From Veillonella sp. 3310 (lineage in GTDB: Bacteria; Bacillota; Negativicutes; Veillonellales; Veillonellaceae), in NCBI RefSeq assembly GCF_003999875.1, contig NZ_RQVJ01000005.1, positions 1-64,000 on the forward strand: 64,000 nucleotides of DNA, read 5' to 3'. Shown here piece after piece: positions 1 to 8,560 of the stretch; positions within the stretch are counted from its first letter, which is position 1, and every line of letters begins with the position of its first letter. A program made the position numbers and the translations under genes. Below the pieces are notes generated by a model that saw nothing but the letters and a program-made list of their open reading frames with translations, was not told where the DNA came from and did not search any database.

Positions 1-135
1 CCGCACTCTGGCTTATGTTTACTTCTTTCGAAGTAATTACCTTACATTGTTCAGTTTTCAAAGATCAACTTTGTCATCCACAACACTGTGTTGTGGCGAC
101 TAGATTATAATAACAGATTCACAAGTTCGTGTCAA
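1..135 (-). promoter_or_regulatory. Probable rRNA operon promoter and leader, reading leftwards out of the window
   Basis: On the minus strand a consensus sigma-70 promoter is visible: TTGACA (130-135), a 17-nt spacer, and TATTAT (107-112, overlapping TATAAT). The predicted leader has a perfect hairpin (ccacaacac/gtgttgtgg, 78-96), then GATCTTTGAAAACTGAACAA (about 49-68), which resembles the boxA-type antitermination leader seen before Firmicute 16S or 23S genes, then a second small hairpin (TTACTTC/GAAGTAA, 19-36). No rRNA gene body lies in the window, so the operon itself is inferred. Confidence 0.6.
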
Positions 136-269
136 CAGTTATTTTTAATCTTTTTTTGCTCATCACTTACAGAAGTGTGAACACCTTGTCCTCTCGAACA
201 TGTTTTATAGTATATTCTATTTCCAAATAAAAAGCAACCCCCAATTTAAATTTTCTTTTACCCCTTTTA

Positions 270-866
270 AGAGAGGGCACTTAGGCATAGCATCCCTATG
301 GCGGTCTTATATTAATTAATCACGATGTAAATATAGAAACGAGCCATATGTTCCTGTACAAATCTACTGTATGATTAGTCTGTGGAGGAATATGTTGCTC
401 GTATGCCGGCCTCTGCCAATACATTATTCCTTTCGCTTAGAGAACGCCGTTAATCGTATAGCCTTGTGACGGTATTATAGGCTAAATTACATAAATATAA
501 GAAGAGCACGGCGTGCTCCGAACAAACATTATGAAATACCGTTTGTGAGGAGTATGCCGTGCTCTTCCCATACATCATCCCCAAGAGAACGCCCTTAAGC
601 GTAGCAGCCTTGTAGCGGTCTTATATTAATTATGATGTAAATACAGAAACGACCAATATATCCCTTCGCTTAGAGAATGCAGTTATGCGTAGTAGCCTTG
701 TGGCGGTATTATAGGCTAAATTACATAAATATAAGAAGAGCACGGCGTGCTCCGAACAAACATTATGAAATACGTTTGTGAGGAGTATGCCGTGCTCTTC
801 CCTTTTATCTTATTCAGTTATAACCACCACAGGCTACATAGCATCACAAGTGAACGCTTTCGCCTA
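270..866 (+). repeat. Family A repeat cluster (four partial or complete units)
   Basis: This gap holds several degenerate units of the window's main repeat. Central hairpins are at 341-400 (diverged), 502-566 and 736-799. A truncated left end lies at about 594-655. Positions 436-569 and 668-801 are near-identical direct copies, about 232 bp apart. Each full hairpin has arms such as AAGAGCACGGC/GCCGTGCTCTT, loop ATTATGAAATACC and a G-A/G-A internal loop. The right end (accacaggctacatagcatc) runs into the 3' end of the neighbouring gene and contains its stop codon. Confidence 0.8.
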
Positions 867-1971
867 GTTCGTAGTTCCCTTTATTTGTCACCACTCGATC
901 TTCTGGATATAACCCATCCAATATGGTCACCACACCATCCATTTCTAATCCCGTCTCGATGGTCCGTATATCAATCGTATTATTTTCTGTCACTACATAT
1001 ACAAACTTACCATTTTCTCCATCATGAATGACTTCCATAGGCAACGTAAGAGCCGGCGCTTGCGCTTTTGTTTCGATGACTAATGTGTAGAACTCGCCAA
1101 TCGTCACTTGCCCCGGCTGCACATTGAAAGTTGCTTTCACAGTGATGCTCGGTCCCGATTCCGTTCCTACAAATGTAATTTGTCCTGGTACCTGTTGTCC
1201 ATTAACATCTAAATACACTTGCACGCCATCTGTGACATTAGGCTGTTTCAAAATCGCACCAAAGCTTTGCGGTACACTCAACGTGGCCACCACTGGGGAA
1301 TCTTGTTGTATTAGTAACAACGGTTTTCCCTCGATAGCAATTTTTCTATCTTCATTATAGATAGCCGCCACCTTTCCTTCCATGGGTGAAAGTATTTGGG
1401 CAGCCGCCATTTGTGCTTGTATTTTTGCAATAGCAGCCTCTATTCCAGAAGTATCTACCCCTGAAGCACCTGCATAGGACGGAACCGTTACCACTTGTGA
1501 TTGTGCCCTGGCCGCAATCGATTCAAACTCTCGGTTCGTAATAATACCAGCATCACGCATATATCGTGCCCGCTCTACATCCGCTGATGACACACTACCA
1601 CCTACTACCGTAGTAGATGTACTCTGTTGTGGCGCACGACTACGTGCTTCCTGCAACTGCCCTAATAGAGACTGTAACTGTTGTTGTAGTGATGTGGTAT
1701 CAATCATAGCCAGCACTTGACCTGCTTTCACCATATCACCTACTTTCACCGTGAAAGTAGACACCGGTCCCGACACTGTTGGTTCCACGCTAGCCTTATG
1801 CAATGCCGTAATATTCGCCTCATGACTGATGCGCACCGGCATTTGACGTTCCACGGGGTTCACCACCTGCACCGTTTTGGGTTGCATCCATGCGAACACA
1901 CCGCCGGCAATGATTAGCACCATCACCACTGTTATATATATCCAATATTTCCGTATCCAAGAATAGTTCAT
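844..1971 (-). CDS. HlyD/RND-type periplasmic adaptor (membrane fusion protein)
   Basis: About 375 residues. One N-terminal membrane anchor (IYITVVMVLIIAGGVF), then a lipoyl/barrel-sandwich half-motif (SGPVSTFTVKVGDMVKAGQ), a short Gln/Ser-rich hairpin region and C-terminal beta-barrel domains typical of efflux adaptors. Such proteins bridge an inner-membrane pump and an outer-membrane channel, but no pump or TolC-like gene lies nearby, so its partner is unknown. Two ATGs occur in tandem; the second (1971) sits 6 nt from GAGGAG and is preferred over 1974. The last codons (..VHL-stop) are written by the end of an adjoining family A repeat. Confidence 0.8.
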   Translation of the reverse strand: MNYSWIRKYWIYITVVMVLIIAGGVFAWMQPKTVQVVNPVERQMPVRISHEANITALHKASVEPTVSGPVSTFTVKVGDMVKAGQVLAMIDTTSLQQQLQSLLGQLQEARSRAPQQSTSTTVVGGSVSSADVERARYMRDAGIITNREFESIAARAQSQVVTVPSYAGASGVDTSGIEAAIAKIQAQMAAAQILSPMEGKVAAIYNEDRKIAIEGKPLLLIQQDSPVVATLSVPQSFGAILKQPNVTDGVQVYLDVNGQQVPGQITFVGTESGPSITVKATFNVQPGQVTIGEFYTLVIETKAQAPALTLPMEVIHDGENGKFVYVVTENNTIDIRTIETGLEMDGVVTILDGLYPEDRVVTNKGNYELGESVHL

Positions 1972-2054
1972 CATCCGCTCCTCTCATATAGAGAGTATTA
2001 TACTACTCTTAAAGAGGAATATCTAGCACACGAACCCCATCACATATGTTTACC

Positions 2055-2210
2055 TTGTAATGCATCTATAAACCGTGCTATAATGAAAGCAACAAAAGAA
2101 GAGCCATCAACGTGTGATTGGCGTTAGGCTCATCTCAAGAACATCAAAATGGACGGCCTAACGTGTGTAAGTACTCTCAATACTTACGTTTTACGTTAGG
2201 CTTTCTCATT
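2055..2210 (+). ncRNA. Antisense RNA (antitoxin) of holin-like type I module 1, with promoter
   Basis: TTGTAA (2055-2060), an 18-nt spacer and TATAAT (2079-2084) form a promoter giving an RNA from about 2091. It ends at a long hairpin whose base is gcctaacg (2156-2163) with cgttaggc, followed by a T-rich tail near 2202-2210. The RNA runs convergently into the 3' part of the toxin transcript and so overlaps it. Its first hairpin (gagcc..ggctc, 2101-2131), read on the other strand, is followed by ttcttttg and would terminate the toxin mRNA. Confidence 0.55.
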
Positions 2211-2212
2211 AA

Positions 2213-2290
2213 TTACTTAAACAAATCAATGAGTTGTACTATTAACTTTAGAATTAAAATCAATCTATAAATTTTTCTAAATTTTTTCAT
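2213..2290 (-). CDS. Holin-like type I toxin peptide, module 1 (25 aa)
   Basis: A 25-residue peptide starting MKKFRKIYRL and ending VQLIDLFK: basic N terminus, one hydrophobic helix, Asp near the end. It has an extremely strong ribosome site (ggggggaggtgg) before ATG 2290. It aligns with two closer relatives in the window (9040-9117 and 31413-31490), whose M-x-x-YE-x-x-SL-[IM]-IS pattern resembles the Hol_Tox family of putative holin-like toxins. A minus-strand promoter with TATAAT lies in the 2355-2385 region. Family membership comes from pattern recognition and toxicity is inferred. Confidence 0.6.
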   Translation of the reverse strand: MKKFRKIYRLILILKLIVQLIDLFK

Positions 2291-2447
2291 AGTACCACCT
2301 CCCCCCATAATAGGAAGAGATGAACCCAACTCACGTTGGTGACTCTTACAATTTATATTATACTACAAAATTACTCATAACGTGAACTTTCATTGCTGCC
2401 TAAATCTTAAAAATCACTATAATTAAAGCAACAAAAAAAGGAGTCCC

Positions 2448-2673
2448 CTGAGGAATGCCGTCACGTGTAGTAGCCTTGTGGCGGCCTTTACTCACTAAAT
2501 ATACGAAACACAGAAATGAGCAACATGTTCCTGAACAAACATTATGAAATACCGTTTGTGAAGGAATGTGTTGCTCGTTTCCCTTTGCCCTATTCAGATA
2601 ATGACCGCCACAGGCTACATAGCGTTACAAGTGACGACCTACATAGCGTTACAAGTAACGTCACAAGTAAGGT
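2448..2673 (+). repeat. Family A repeat, running into the 3' end of the YhaN-like gene
   Basis: Left end aggaatgccg with gtagtagccttgtggcgg; central hairpin 2518-2576 with arms GAGCAACA/TGTTGCTC, loop ATTATGAAATACC and the G-A/G-A internal loop; right end accgccacaggctacatagc followed by short repeats of agcgttacaagt. The right end overlaps the last codons of the minus-strand gene. A TATAAT at about 2419 looks like a relic of an antitoxin promoter. Confidence 0.8.
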
Positions 2674-5521
2674 CGTAACGATGTATCCGCTCACTAGCCA
2701 GTTGGCTAGTCGTCTCATGGCATGTAAACAAAAACACTTGCCTATGTTCACTTAATGTTTCTATCACCTGTAATGTTAGTTTTTGTCGTTCTAAATCAAA
2801 GCGCACCAACACGTCATCCAACAGTAACGGCATGGATTCTATCTTTTCCGCGAAGGATTCTGCTAGGCTTAGTCGCAATGCCAAGTATACTTGATCGCCC
2901 AAGCCACTGCTCCATTTTCCTAAGGGAATTTCCCGACCTGTAGTGTCTTTCACATAGGCACCCTTATGTGTGTCATCCATGTGCAATGTATAGATGCCAC
3001 CCGTCATGGCTTTCACATAATCAGACGCTCTCGCCAGCATAGCCGGTTGCCGATCTGTTTCGTATTCTTGTTGCGCCAGCTCCATACCATGGTTGATAAA
3101 CACATAGGTCATCCACGCTTCCAAGGCTTCCCTGAGCTCCGCTTCTAGCTGTTCTTTTTTCAGCAATGCTTCCGACACTGCATGGGATGTACTCAAGTGG
3201 CGCATAGATTCTTGCAAGGTGCCTCGCTCTTCATACAACGCCTGTAGGGATGATTCAATATTCGCCAATTCCGTTTCACTGCGAGAGTACTCCAATTCCC
3301 ATTTGCTTTTATCATTGCCTTGCAAACGGCGGTACCATACATCTCTATGAAACTCTTTAGGCGCCAACAATTCCAATTGCCGTTGGCTTTGGCGATAAAT
3401 GGTCTCCCATTGTTTATGCTGATCTTGTTGCAACAAACGCTGACGATATTCTGCGGCACTCTTCATGCCGCCCTTTTGAACCAGTTCTTCTTGGGCAAGG
3501 AATAATTCTTTTTCCTTCTTGCTCCATGCGGCATACTCTTCGCGATAATTTTTGCGTTGACTTTCCTTTTGCTCCCACCGCACACGATTTTGCTTGTGCA
3601 ATTGCAACTGATTATACACCACTCGTAGCTCTACGATGGATGGCACCGTGTTCATCTGCAAGGACGCCCACAAGTTCCGGCATCGATTCACGATGGCTTC
3701 TAGTTGTTCATGATGCAACCGCACTTGCTTTTGGTATCCTTCAAATTCGCGTAATCGCTCATGATAAGCTTGGTATTCTTCCTTCATGCCGTAGAACGCA
3801 TCATCCCGGTTCGTCTGTTTAGCCGCCTTTGGCAACCACGCTTCCCATGCATCCATGGCCGCACTACCTGCCGCCTCTAAGATTTTACCTTCTGCCACCC
3901 ACTGTGCTTTCATCACTTCGTAGGCTTTGAAATGGCTCACATCGTCTCCGTATTCTTTGATTTCCTCCTCAACTGCCTGTATCTCTGAAAGTAAACTTTC
4001 ATAGTCAGATTCTGTAGCCGGCATAGATCGTCCCGCTTTAGCTTCTAAGTCAGAAACATCCTTAGTAGTTTTGCTTGCAACCTCTGGAACTATGTTTCCA
4101 GTCCGATACCCTTGGTAGGCCAGACCTATGCCTAGCAATATGCCTACCGCTCCCCCTATGGCCTGTACACCAATCGTCTCTGCATAGGTCATATGCCACG
4201 CCAATAAAGCCACCCCTAGCACCCCCAACACTGCGGAACCTAGATAATAGGAGCGCCCAGATTTCACCGGCACTACGGAGTCCGTAAGTTCTTGTGCTAA
4301 GTAAGCCTCTTTCAAGGCTATTAGATTCCTATGCTTAGTTTCTAGGGCTGTTACTGTTTCCGTTACCTCACGAGCTCGATCATCTTGCGGAAACGGCTCT
4401 CGTCGTTGCCATGCCTCATAAGCCTCACGGGCGCTGCGCAACTGACCTGCCACTTGCTCCCCATCGTACCAATTCACATCACTTGGGAAATCTTCCACAT
4501 CGCGCCAATACACATGGGACTTACGAATAAATGCCAACTGAGCTTTTACCTTTTCTAAGTATAAATCTCCTTCACGGCATTCTTTTTCTAATTGCGTCCA
4601 TTTTGATACTTCTTGGTACAAACTTTCAATCTCTTGTTCATACATACCTAGTCTATCTTCTGGGTCGAAGTTATCTGGCATCAAGCCCTCTTCCTTGCCA
4701 CGCCACACACGCATGTATTCCTGACAACGGCGTATTTCTTCATCTAATTCTAAAAACTTCTCTCGCTCTAATGACTCTTCTACGTGAAATTGGAGCATTT
4801 TTTGTTTTGCTTCTTCCCCACGTTTATACGTATCCCAGGCACGAAGAACTCTCTCTACATCTTGTAGATATTCCTTCCGCTCTTGTCGTTGTTCCTGCAA
4901 GGTAGCTTCTTTCTTTTCCAGCGTTTCCAAGGAGGCTTGCCACGTATAGTACTCTTGCTCTCCTTGTTGTAGCTTACGAATATCTCGTTCCACCTCTTGC
5001 AATCGATCTAACAACGTATTGATGGTCCGCTTTCCCGTAGGCGATGCCACTAGCAATTGGCTGGCCAGTTCATCCACATCTTTCACGAGGGTTCCTAAAG
5101 ATTCGCCACCTTCGGCACCAAAGAACCGTGTGCGCACGTCCACCTCTTGGATAATGTCCACCCCTTGTAAGTCATCCAAGGTAATAGCAAAAATGCGATC
5201 ATAGGTCTTTTTCTCTAACCCTTGCCACCACAATTCCGCCGGTTCCACCGTATACCGCTGACCACCCACTTCGTAAAAGTCCAACGTTTTTCCTTTGCGA
5301 CCGATGTGGTACGTCTTACTGTCTCGTTCCACCACAATATGACCCTCTACAGGTTCTTCTTTCCGTTTCGTGCCTAGCAAAATGCCACGAAAGGCTTGAA
5401 GTAGTGTTGTTTTTCCGCTTCCATTCGGTCCGTATAGCACATGCAACCCACTTTCATGGGGTTGAAAGGTCCACTGTTCATAGGGGCCATAGTGTTCTAT
5501 ATATATTTCTTTAATCTTCAT
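2639..5521 (-). CDS. SMC-like AAA ATPase, YhaN/SbcC-type, partner of the adjacent nuclease
   Basis: About 960 residues from the preferred start. Walker A is GPNGSGKTT (31-39). Long Glu/Gln/Arg-rich coiled coils follow, with two hydrophobic segments in the middle (LGSAVLGVLGVALLAW and AIGGAVGILLGIGLAY), and a C-terminal ABC signature/Walker B region (WSSGLGDQ..LLLDDVLVRFD). Length and central membrane segments fit Bacillus YhaN better than SbcC. ATG 5521 is preferred because AGGGG lies about 7 nt upstream, giving an 11-bp overlap with the nuclease gene. The final residues (RYDLTCDVTCNAM) are encoded by a family A repeat, so the native C terminus has been replaced or extended. Confidence 0.8.
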   Translation of the reverse strand: MKIKEIYIEHYGPYEQWTFQPHESGLHVLYGPNGSGKTTLLQAFRGILLGTKRKEEPVEGHIVVERDSKTYHIGRKGKTLDFYEVGGQRYTVEPAELWWQGLEKKTYDRIFAITLDDLQGVDIIQEVDVRTRFFGAEGGESLGTLVKDVDELASQLLVASPTGKRTINTLLDRLQEVERDIRKLQQGEQEYYTWQASLETLEKKEATLQEQRQERKEYLQDVERVLRAWDTYKRGEEAKQKMLQFHVEESLEREKFLELDEEIRRCQEYMRVWRGKEEGLMPDNFDPEDRLGMYEQEIESLYQEVSKWTQLEKECREGDLYLEKVKAQLAFIRKSHVYWRDVEDFPSDVNWYDGEQVAGQLRSAREAYEAWQRREPFPQDDRAREVTETVTALETKHRNLIALKEAYLAQELTDSVVPVKSGRSYYLGSAVLGVLGVALLAWHMTYAETIGVQAIGGAVGILLGIGLAYQGYRTGNIVPEVASKTTKDVSDLEAKAGRSMPATESDYESLLSEIQAVEEEIKEYGDDVSHFKAYEVMKAQWVAEGKILEAAGSAAMDAWEAWLPKAAKQTNRDDAFYGMKEEYQAYHERLREFEGYQKQVRLHHEQLEAIVNRCRNLWASLQMNTVPSIVELRVVYNQLQLHKQNRVRWEQKESQRKNYREEYAAWSKKEKELFLAQEELVQKGGMKSAAEYRQRLLQQDQHKQWETIYRQSQRQLELLAPKEFHRDVWYRRLQGNDKSKWELEYSRSETELANIESSLQALYEERGTLQESMRHLSTSHAVSEALLKKEQLEAELREALEAWMTYVFINHGMELAQQEYETDRQPAMLARASDYVKAMTGGIYTLHMDDTHKGAYVKDTTGREIPLGKWSSGLGDQVYLALRLSLAESFAEKIESMPLLLDDVLVRFDLERQKLTLQVIETLSEHRQVFLFTCHETTSQLASERIHRYDLTCDVTCNAM

Positions 5522-6755
5522 ACTCATTCCCCTGTAATAACCGGATGCCTTCCCGTCGTGCCTTCTCATAGGCAACCTGTACCATGTCGCCCGTCACCAA
5601 ACGACTATACATGCCCAAGCGTTTCCACTCTGGTCGTTCTTTCACAATGTTCATTAACGAATCCGTACCCGTATCCATCGCCTCCAAGGCTTTCACATAA
5701 TCGCTGACCATACCTGGCGCAGCACCTTGCTTACCCGTACTGAAAGTATCGCATTCTATGCCGATGATATACACGCCGTGCTTGCCACTTTCTTCCGCTT
5801 GGGCTTCCTCCATCCAAGCTACACGCACTGCATTGTCACATGCCACTTCGGACAAAGGTCCTTCTCCAATAAGCCTAAGAGTCAACAAAATAGACATACC
5901 CGGTTTTCGGATCATTTCTTTTTTGTGGCGCAACATTTCTAGCATCTCTACTACCGATTGCACTTGTCCTAAATCAATAGTATCTTCTGCAAATCGGATC
6001 GCATTGGTCTCGTGAAAGTGTACCTCCACACTGCCACGGCTAGATACATCCACCAAATAGCACCCTTTTGGGCCACTTTCACCACGGTGCAAGCCTTGGC
6101 TATTCCCCGCATAAACGATATGAGGTTGTTCACTCAAAATCTGGCGCTTGTGAATGTGACCAAACGCCCAATATTGAATGGGAATCCGGCGCAACGCATC
6201 GAAGGAACAAGGACCCGTCTGGTCATGTCCCTCATGACTGCCTACCGTTCCATGCACAAGGGCAATGGAAAAAGGATCACTGCGTAAAGGATGGATGTCC
6301 GACGCTAGGTCCTCATACTGAGTATCGCTGGAAATACTGCGACCATAGATGCCTGCCACCTCTTGCCCACGCACCATGAGAGAAAACCGATCCACTCGGT
6401 CCGCTGCGCAGATATGGACATTGTCTGGCAATAGCATATGCCGTTTCCAACTTTCAGAAGGATCATGATTACCTTGCACTACATAGACAGGAATGTGCTC
6501 CTTAGCGAGACTTTCACAGGCACGCACAAAGTGCATCTCCGCCTCAAGGGGATGGTCCACCCCATCATAGACGTCCCCCGTAATAAGCACTGCTGCCACA
6601 CGCTGACGGATGGCTAGGTTCACGATATTCTGAAAGGACCCATAGGTGGCGCGCATCATGGCCTCGTCCAAGGATCTGCCAAAAGATTTTAAATAGCGAA
6701 AGGGCGCCCCTAAATGGAGATCCCCACATTGTATGAATCGAAATGGTATGCCCAT
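5511..6755 (-). CDS. DNA repair exonuclease, YhaO/SbcD-like metallophosphoesterase
   Basis: 414 residues. Calcineurin-like motifs are complete: GDLHLG (11-16), GD (60-61), GNHD (95-98), H168 in LVHG, and GHIH (199-202), which bind the two metal ions of Mre11/SbcD nucleases. It overlaps the ATPase gene by 11 bp and starts 1 bp after the preceding regulator gene's stop, so the three are probably one transcript. By analogy with SbcCD and YhaNO the two proteins form a DNA end-processing complex. The N-terminal catalytic domain is clear; the C-terminal capping part is less conserved. Confidence 0.85.
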   Translation of the reverse strand: MGIPFRFIQCGDLHLGAPFRYLKSFGRSLDEAMMRATYGSFQNIVNLAIRQRVAAVLITGDVYDGVDHPLEAEMHFVRACESLAKEHIPVYVVQGNHDPSESWKRHMLLPDNVHICAADRVDRFSLMVRGQEVAGIYGRSISSDTQYEDLASDIHPLRSDPFSIALVHGTVGSHEGHDQTGPCSFDALRRIPIQYWAFGHIHKRQILSEQPHIVYAGNSQGLHRGESGPKGCYLVDVSSRGSVEVHFHETNAIRFAEDTIDLGQVQSVVEMLEMLRHKKEMIRKPGMSILLTLRLIGEGPLSEVACDNAVRVAWMEEAQAEESGKHGVYIIGIECDTFSTGKQGAAPGMVSDYVKALEAMDTGTDSLMNIVKERPEWKRLGMYSRLVTGDMVQVAYEKARREGIRLLQGNEYED

Positions 6756-6756
6756 A

Positions 6757-8316
6757 TTATAACCCTTTCCAAGCCTCAGCTAATACCTGCACCGCCCGCT
6801 CTAAGTCACGGGTCGGTATACCGCTGAACGATAACAACACCTCTACAATACCGGTCTCATCTCTGTCTATGACCTTAATGTCGCAACCAGACTTTAACGC
6901 TCGCAGACGAAACACATCGCCCTTATTGTGCACCTTACGAATCCCCGCATAGACACCGCCCTCTGGATCGATAACCTCATAGGTATCATCCAAATAGTGG
7001 CGCAACAGACTTGTAAAATACTTACTTTTTTCTAAATAATGTTTGCGAAGGCGACGAATTTGCTTATGCCACTCCCCTTCATCCATGTACATGGCCCATG
7101 CCAACTGCTCTAACACGCCTGCACTTTGCCCATAGGCCTTGTGGTGCTTGTGAAAGTCCTCATAGAGAATCACCGGCAACACTAGGTAACTCAACCGAAT
7201 CGACGGCGGTAGCACCTTCGACGGCGTGCCCATATAAATGACGCAATCTTGCAGATCCATGCCCTGCAACGATAACACTGGCTTTCCATAATAACGAAGT
7301 TCACTGTCATAATCGTCTTCTATGATGAAAGCACTTCGACTCTGCGCCCACCGCAATAACTCTGTCCGCTCTTGGATTGTCATAATGCGACCCATACTAT
7401 CGCCGTGAGATGGCATACAGTATACCACTTCCACATTGGCTGCTTCTAACGTGGGAATCCATTGTGACTCTCCTGTATCCACCTCTACAACAGAAAATCC
7501 ATAGTCTTTCCATACAGCCTTGGCAAAACTAGGGCTTTGGCGATCGATGGCTACCTTGGATTTCCCTTGACGTTGTAACAAGGACGCAATCATATGCAAC
7601 GAATTGAGGGTACCACTGGTCACAAGCACCCGCTCTGCCGATGCCCGCACACCTCGTGCCTGTTGCAAATATTGATTCAATGCGGACCGTAGCTCAGGTT
7701 CACCTTCTAGCTGACCATACGTCATAAGCCGTTTCGTATCTCGTAAGGCGTAGCCAATAAAGCGCTTCCACCGTTTAAAATCGAAGCCCTCTGGATCCAT
7801 AGCACCAGTAGAGAAGTTATAGAGGATGGGATGGGGCTGTCTATTCGTTTCTTCATGCAAAGTATGCGCTGCTGTACAAACCGTACTCCTATCACAATAC
7901 GATATTGGCTCTTCTGACTTATGATTCATATCACCGCTTACACTTTGAAAGATACCCTTTGATTGCATTGAGGAAAAAACACCTTGCTTAGATTCTACTC
8001 TGTCACCTATGATTCCATATGTTTGATTAGACGAAGTGTCAGTATGAGTTATCCTGTCATAATATCCCTCCAAAGGCTGAGGAATCTCCAATACCTCATA
8101 AGGCGCCTTATTATGAGCTTGAATATATCCTTCCGTTGCCAACTGCAAATACGCTTGCTCCACCGTAATCTTGCTGACACCCAACTGCGCTGCCATAGCC
8201 CGTATAGAAGGAAGACGCTGCCCTGGACGGAACAAGCCCTGCTCAATATGCACTTTTACAGCCTCATATACCTGCTCGTACATGGGAACCCCTGCATTCG
8301 CATCTAGGACAATCAT
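6757..8316 (-). CDS. MocR-type regulator: GntR winged helix fused to an aminotransferase domain
   Basis: 519 residues. The N-terminal GntR winged helix (about 1-75, LPSIRAMAAQLGVSKITVEQ) is followed by a roughly 90-residue Ser/Thr-rich linker and a fold-type I aminotransferase domain. The expected PLP pocket is visible: IIEDDYDSELRYYGKP, and the Schiff-base lysine in GTPSKVLPPSIR. MocR proteins often control vitamin B6 or amino acid genes next to them, but here the downstream genes are a nuclease pair, so the target is unknown. It starts at ATG 8316. The 298 bp upstream show no other gene before the small toxin at 8615. Confidence 0.8.
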   Translation of the reverse strand: MIVLDANAGVPMYEQVYEAVKVHIEQGLFRPGQRLPSIRAMAAQLGVSKITVEQAYLQLATEGYIQAHNKAPYEVLEIPQPLEGYYDRITHTDTSSNQTYGIIGDRVESKQGVFSSMQSKGIFQSVSGDMNHKSEEPISYCDRSTVCTAAHTLHEETNRQPHPILYNFSTGAMDPEGFDFKRWKRFIGYALRDTKRLMTYGQLEGEPELRSALNQYLQQARGVRASAERVLVTSGTLNSLHMIASLLQRQGKSKVAIDRQSPSFAKAVWKDYGFSVVEVDTGESQWIPTLEAANVEVVYCMPSHGDSMGRIMTIQERTELLRWAQSRSAFIIEDDYDSELRYYGKPVLSLQGMDLQDCVIYMGTPSKVLPPSIRLSYLVLPVILYEDFHKHHKAYGQSAGVLEQLAWAMYMDEGEWHKQIRRLRKHYLEKSKYFTSLLRHYLDDTYEVIDPEGGVYAGIRKVHNKGDVFRLRALKSGCDIKVIDRDETGIVEVLLSFSGIPTRDLERAVQVLAEAWKGL

Positions 8317-8560
8317 CTAGACCCTCCAAAACAACAAACCTTACGTCCTTAAATGTATATATCTTTTTTGTTCTCGCTTCTTTAGTAGTTACATTCCTTA
8401 CACCGCTACCTTCAAAATTCTGAACCATCGTTTCTAAGATATATTCTTACCTTATATTATAAAAGTAAACACGAAAAATGACTACACCAAAAGTATTTTT
8501 ATCGTTATAAACTCGACTTAACTATCAACAGTACGCATATATTTAAATAACTGTTTATGG

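Noticed and set aside
747-1031. 94-codon plus-strand frame
   Set aside because: Runs from a family A repeat into the antisense of the HlyD-like gene; no ribosome site.
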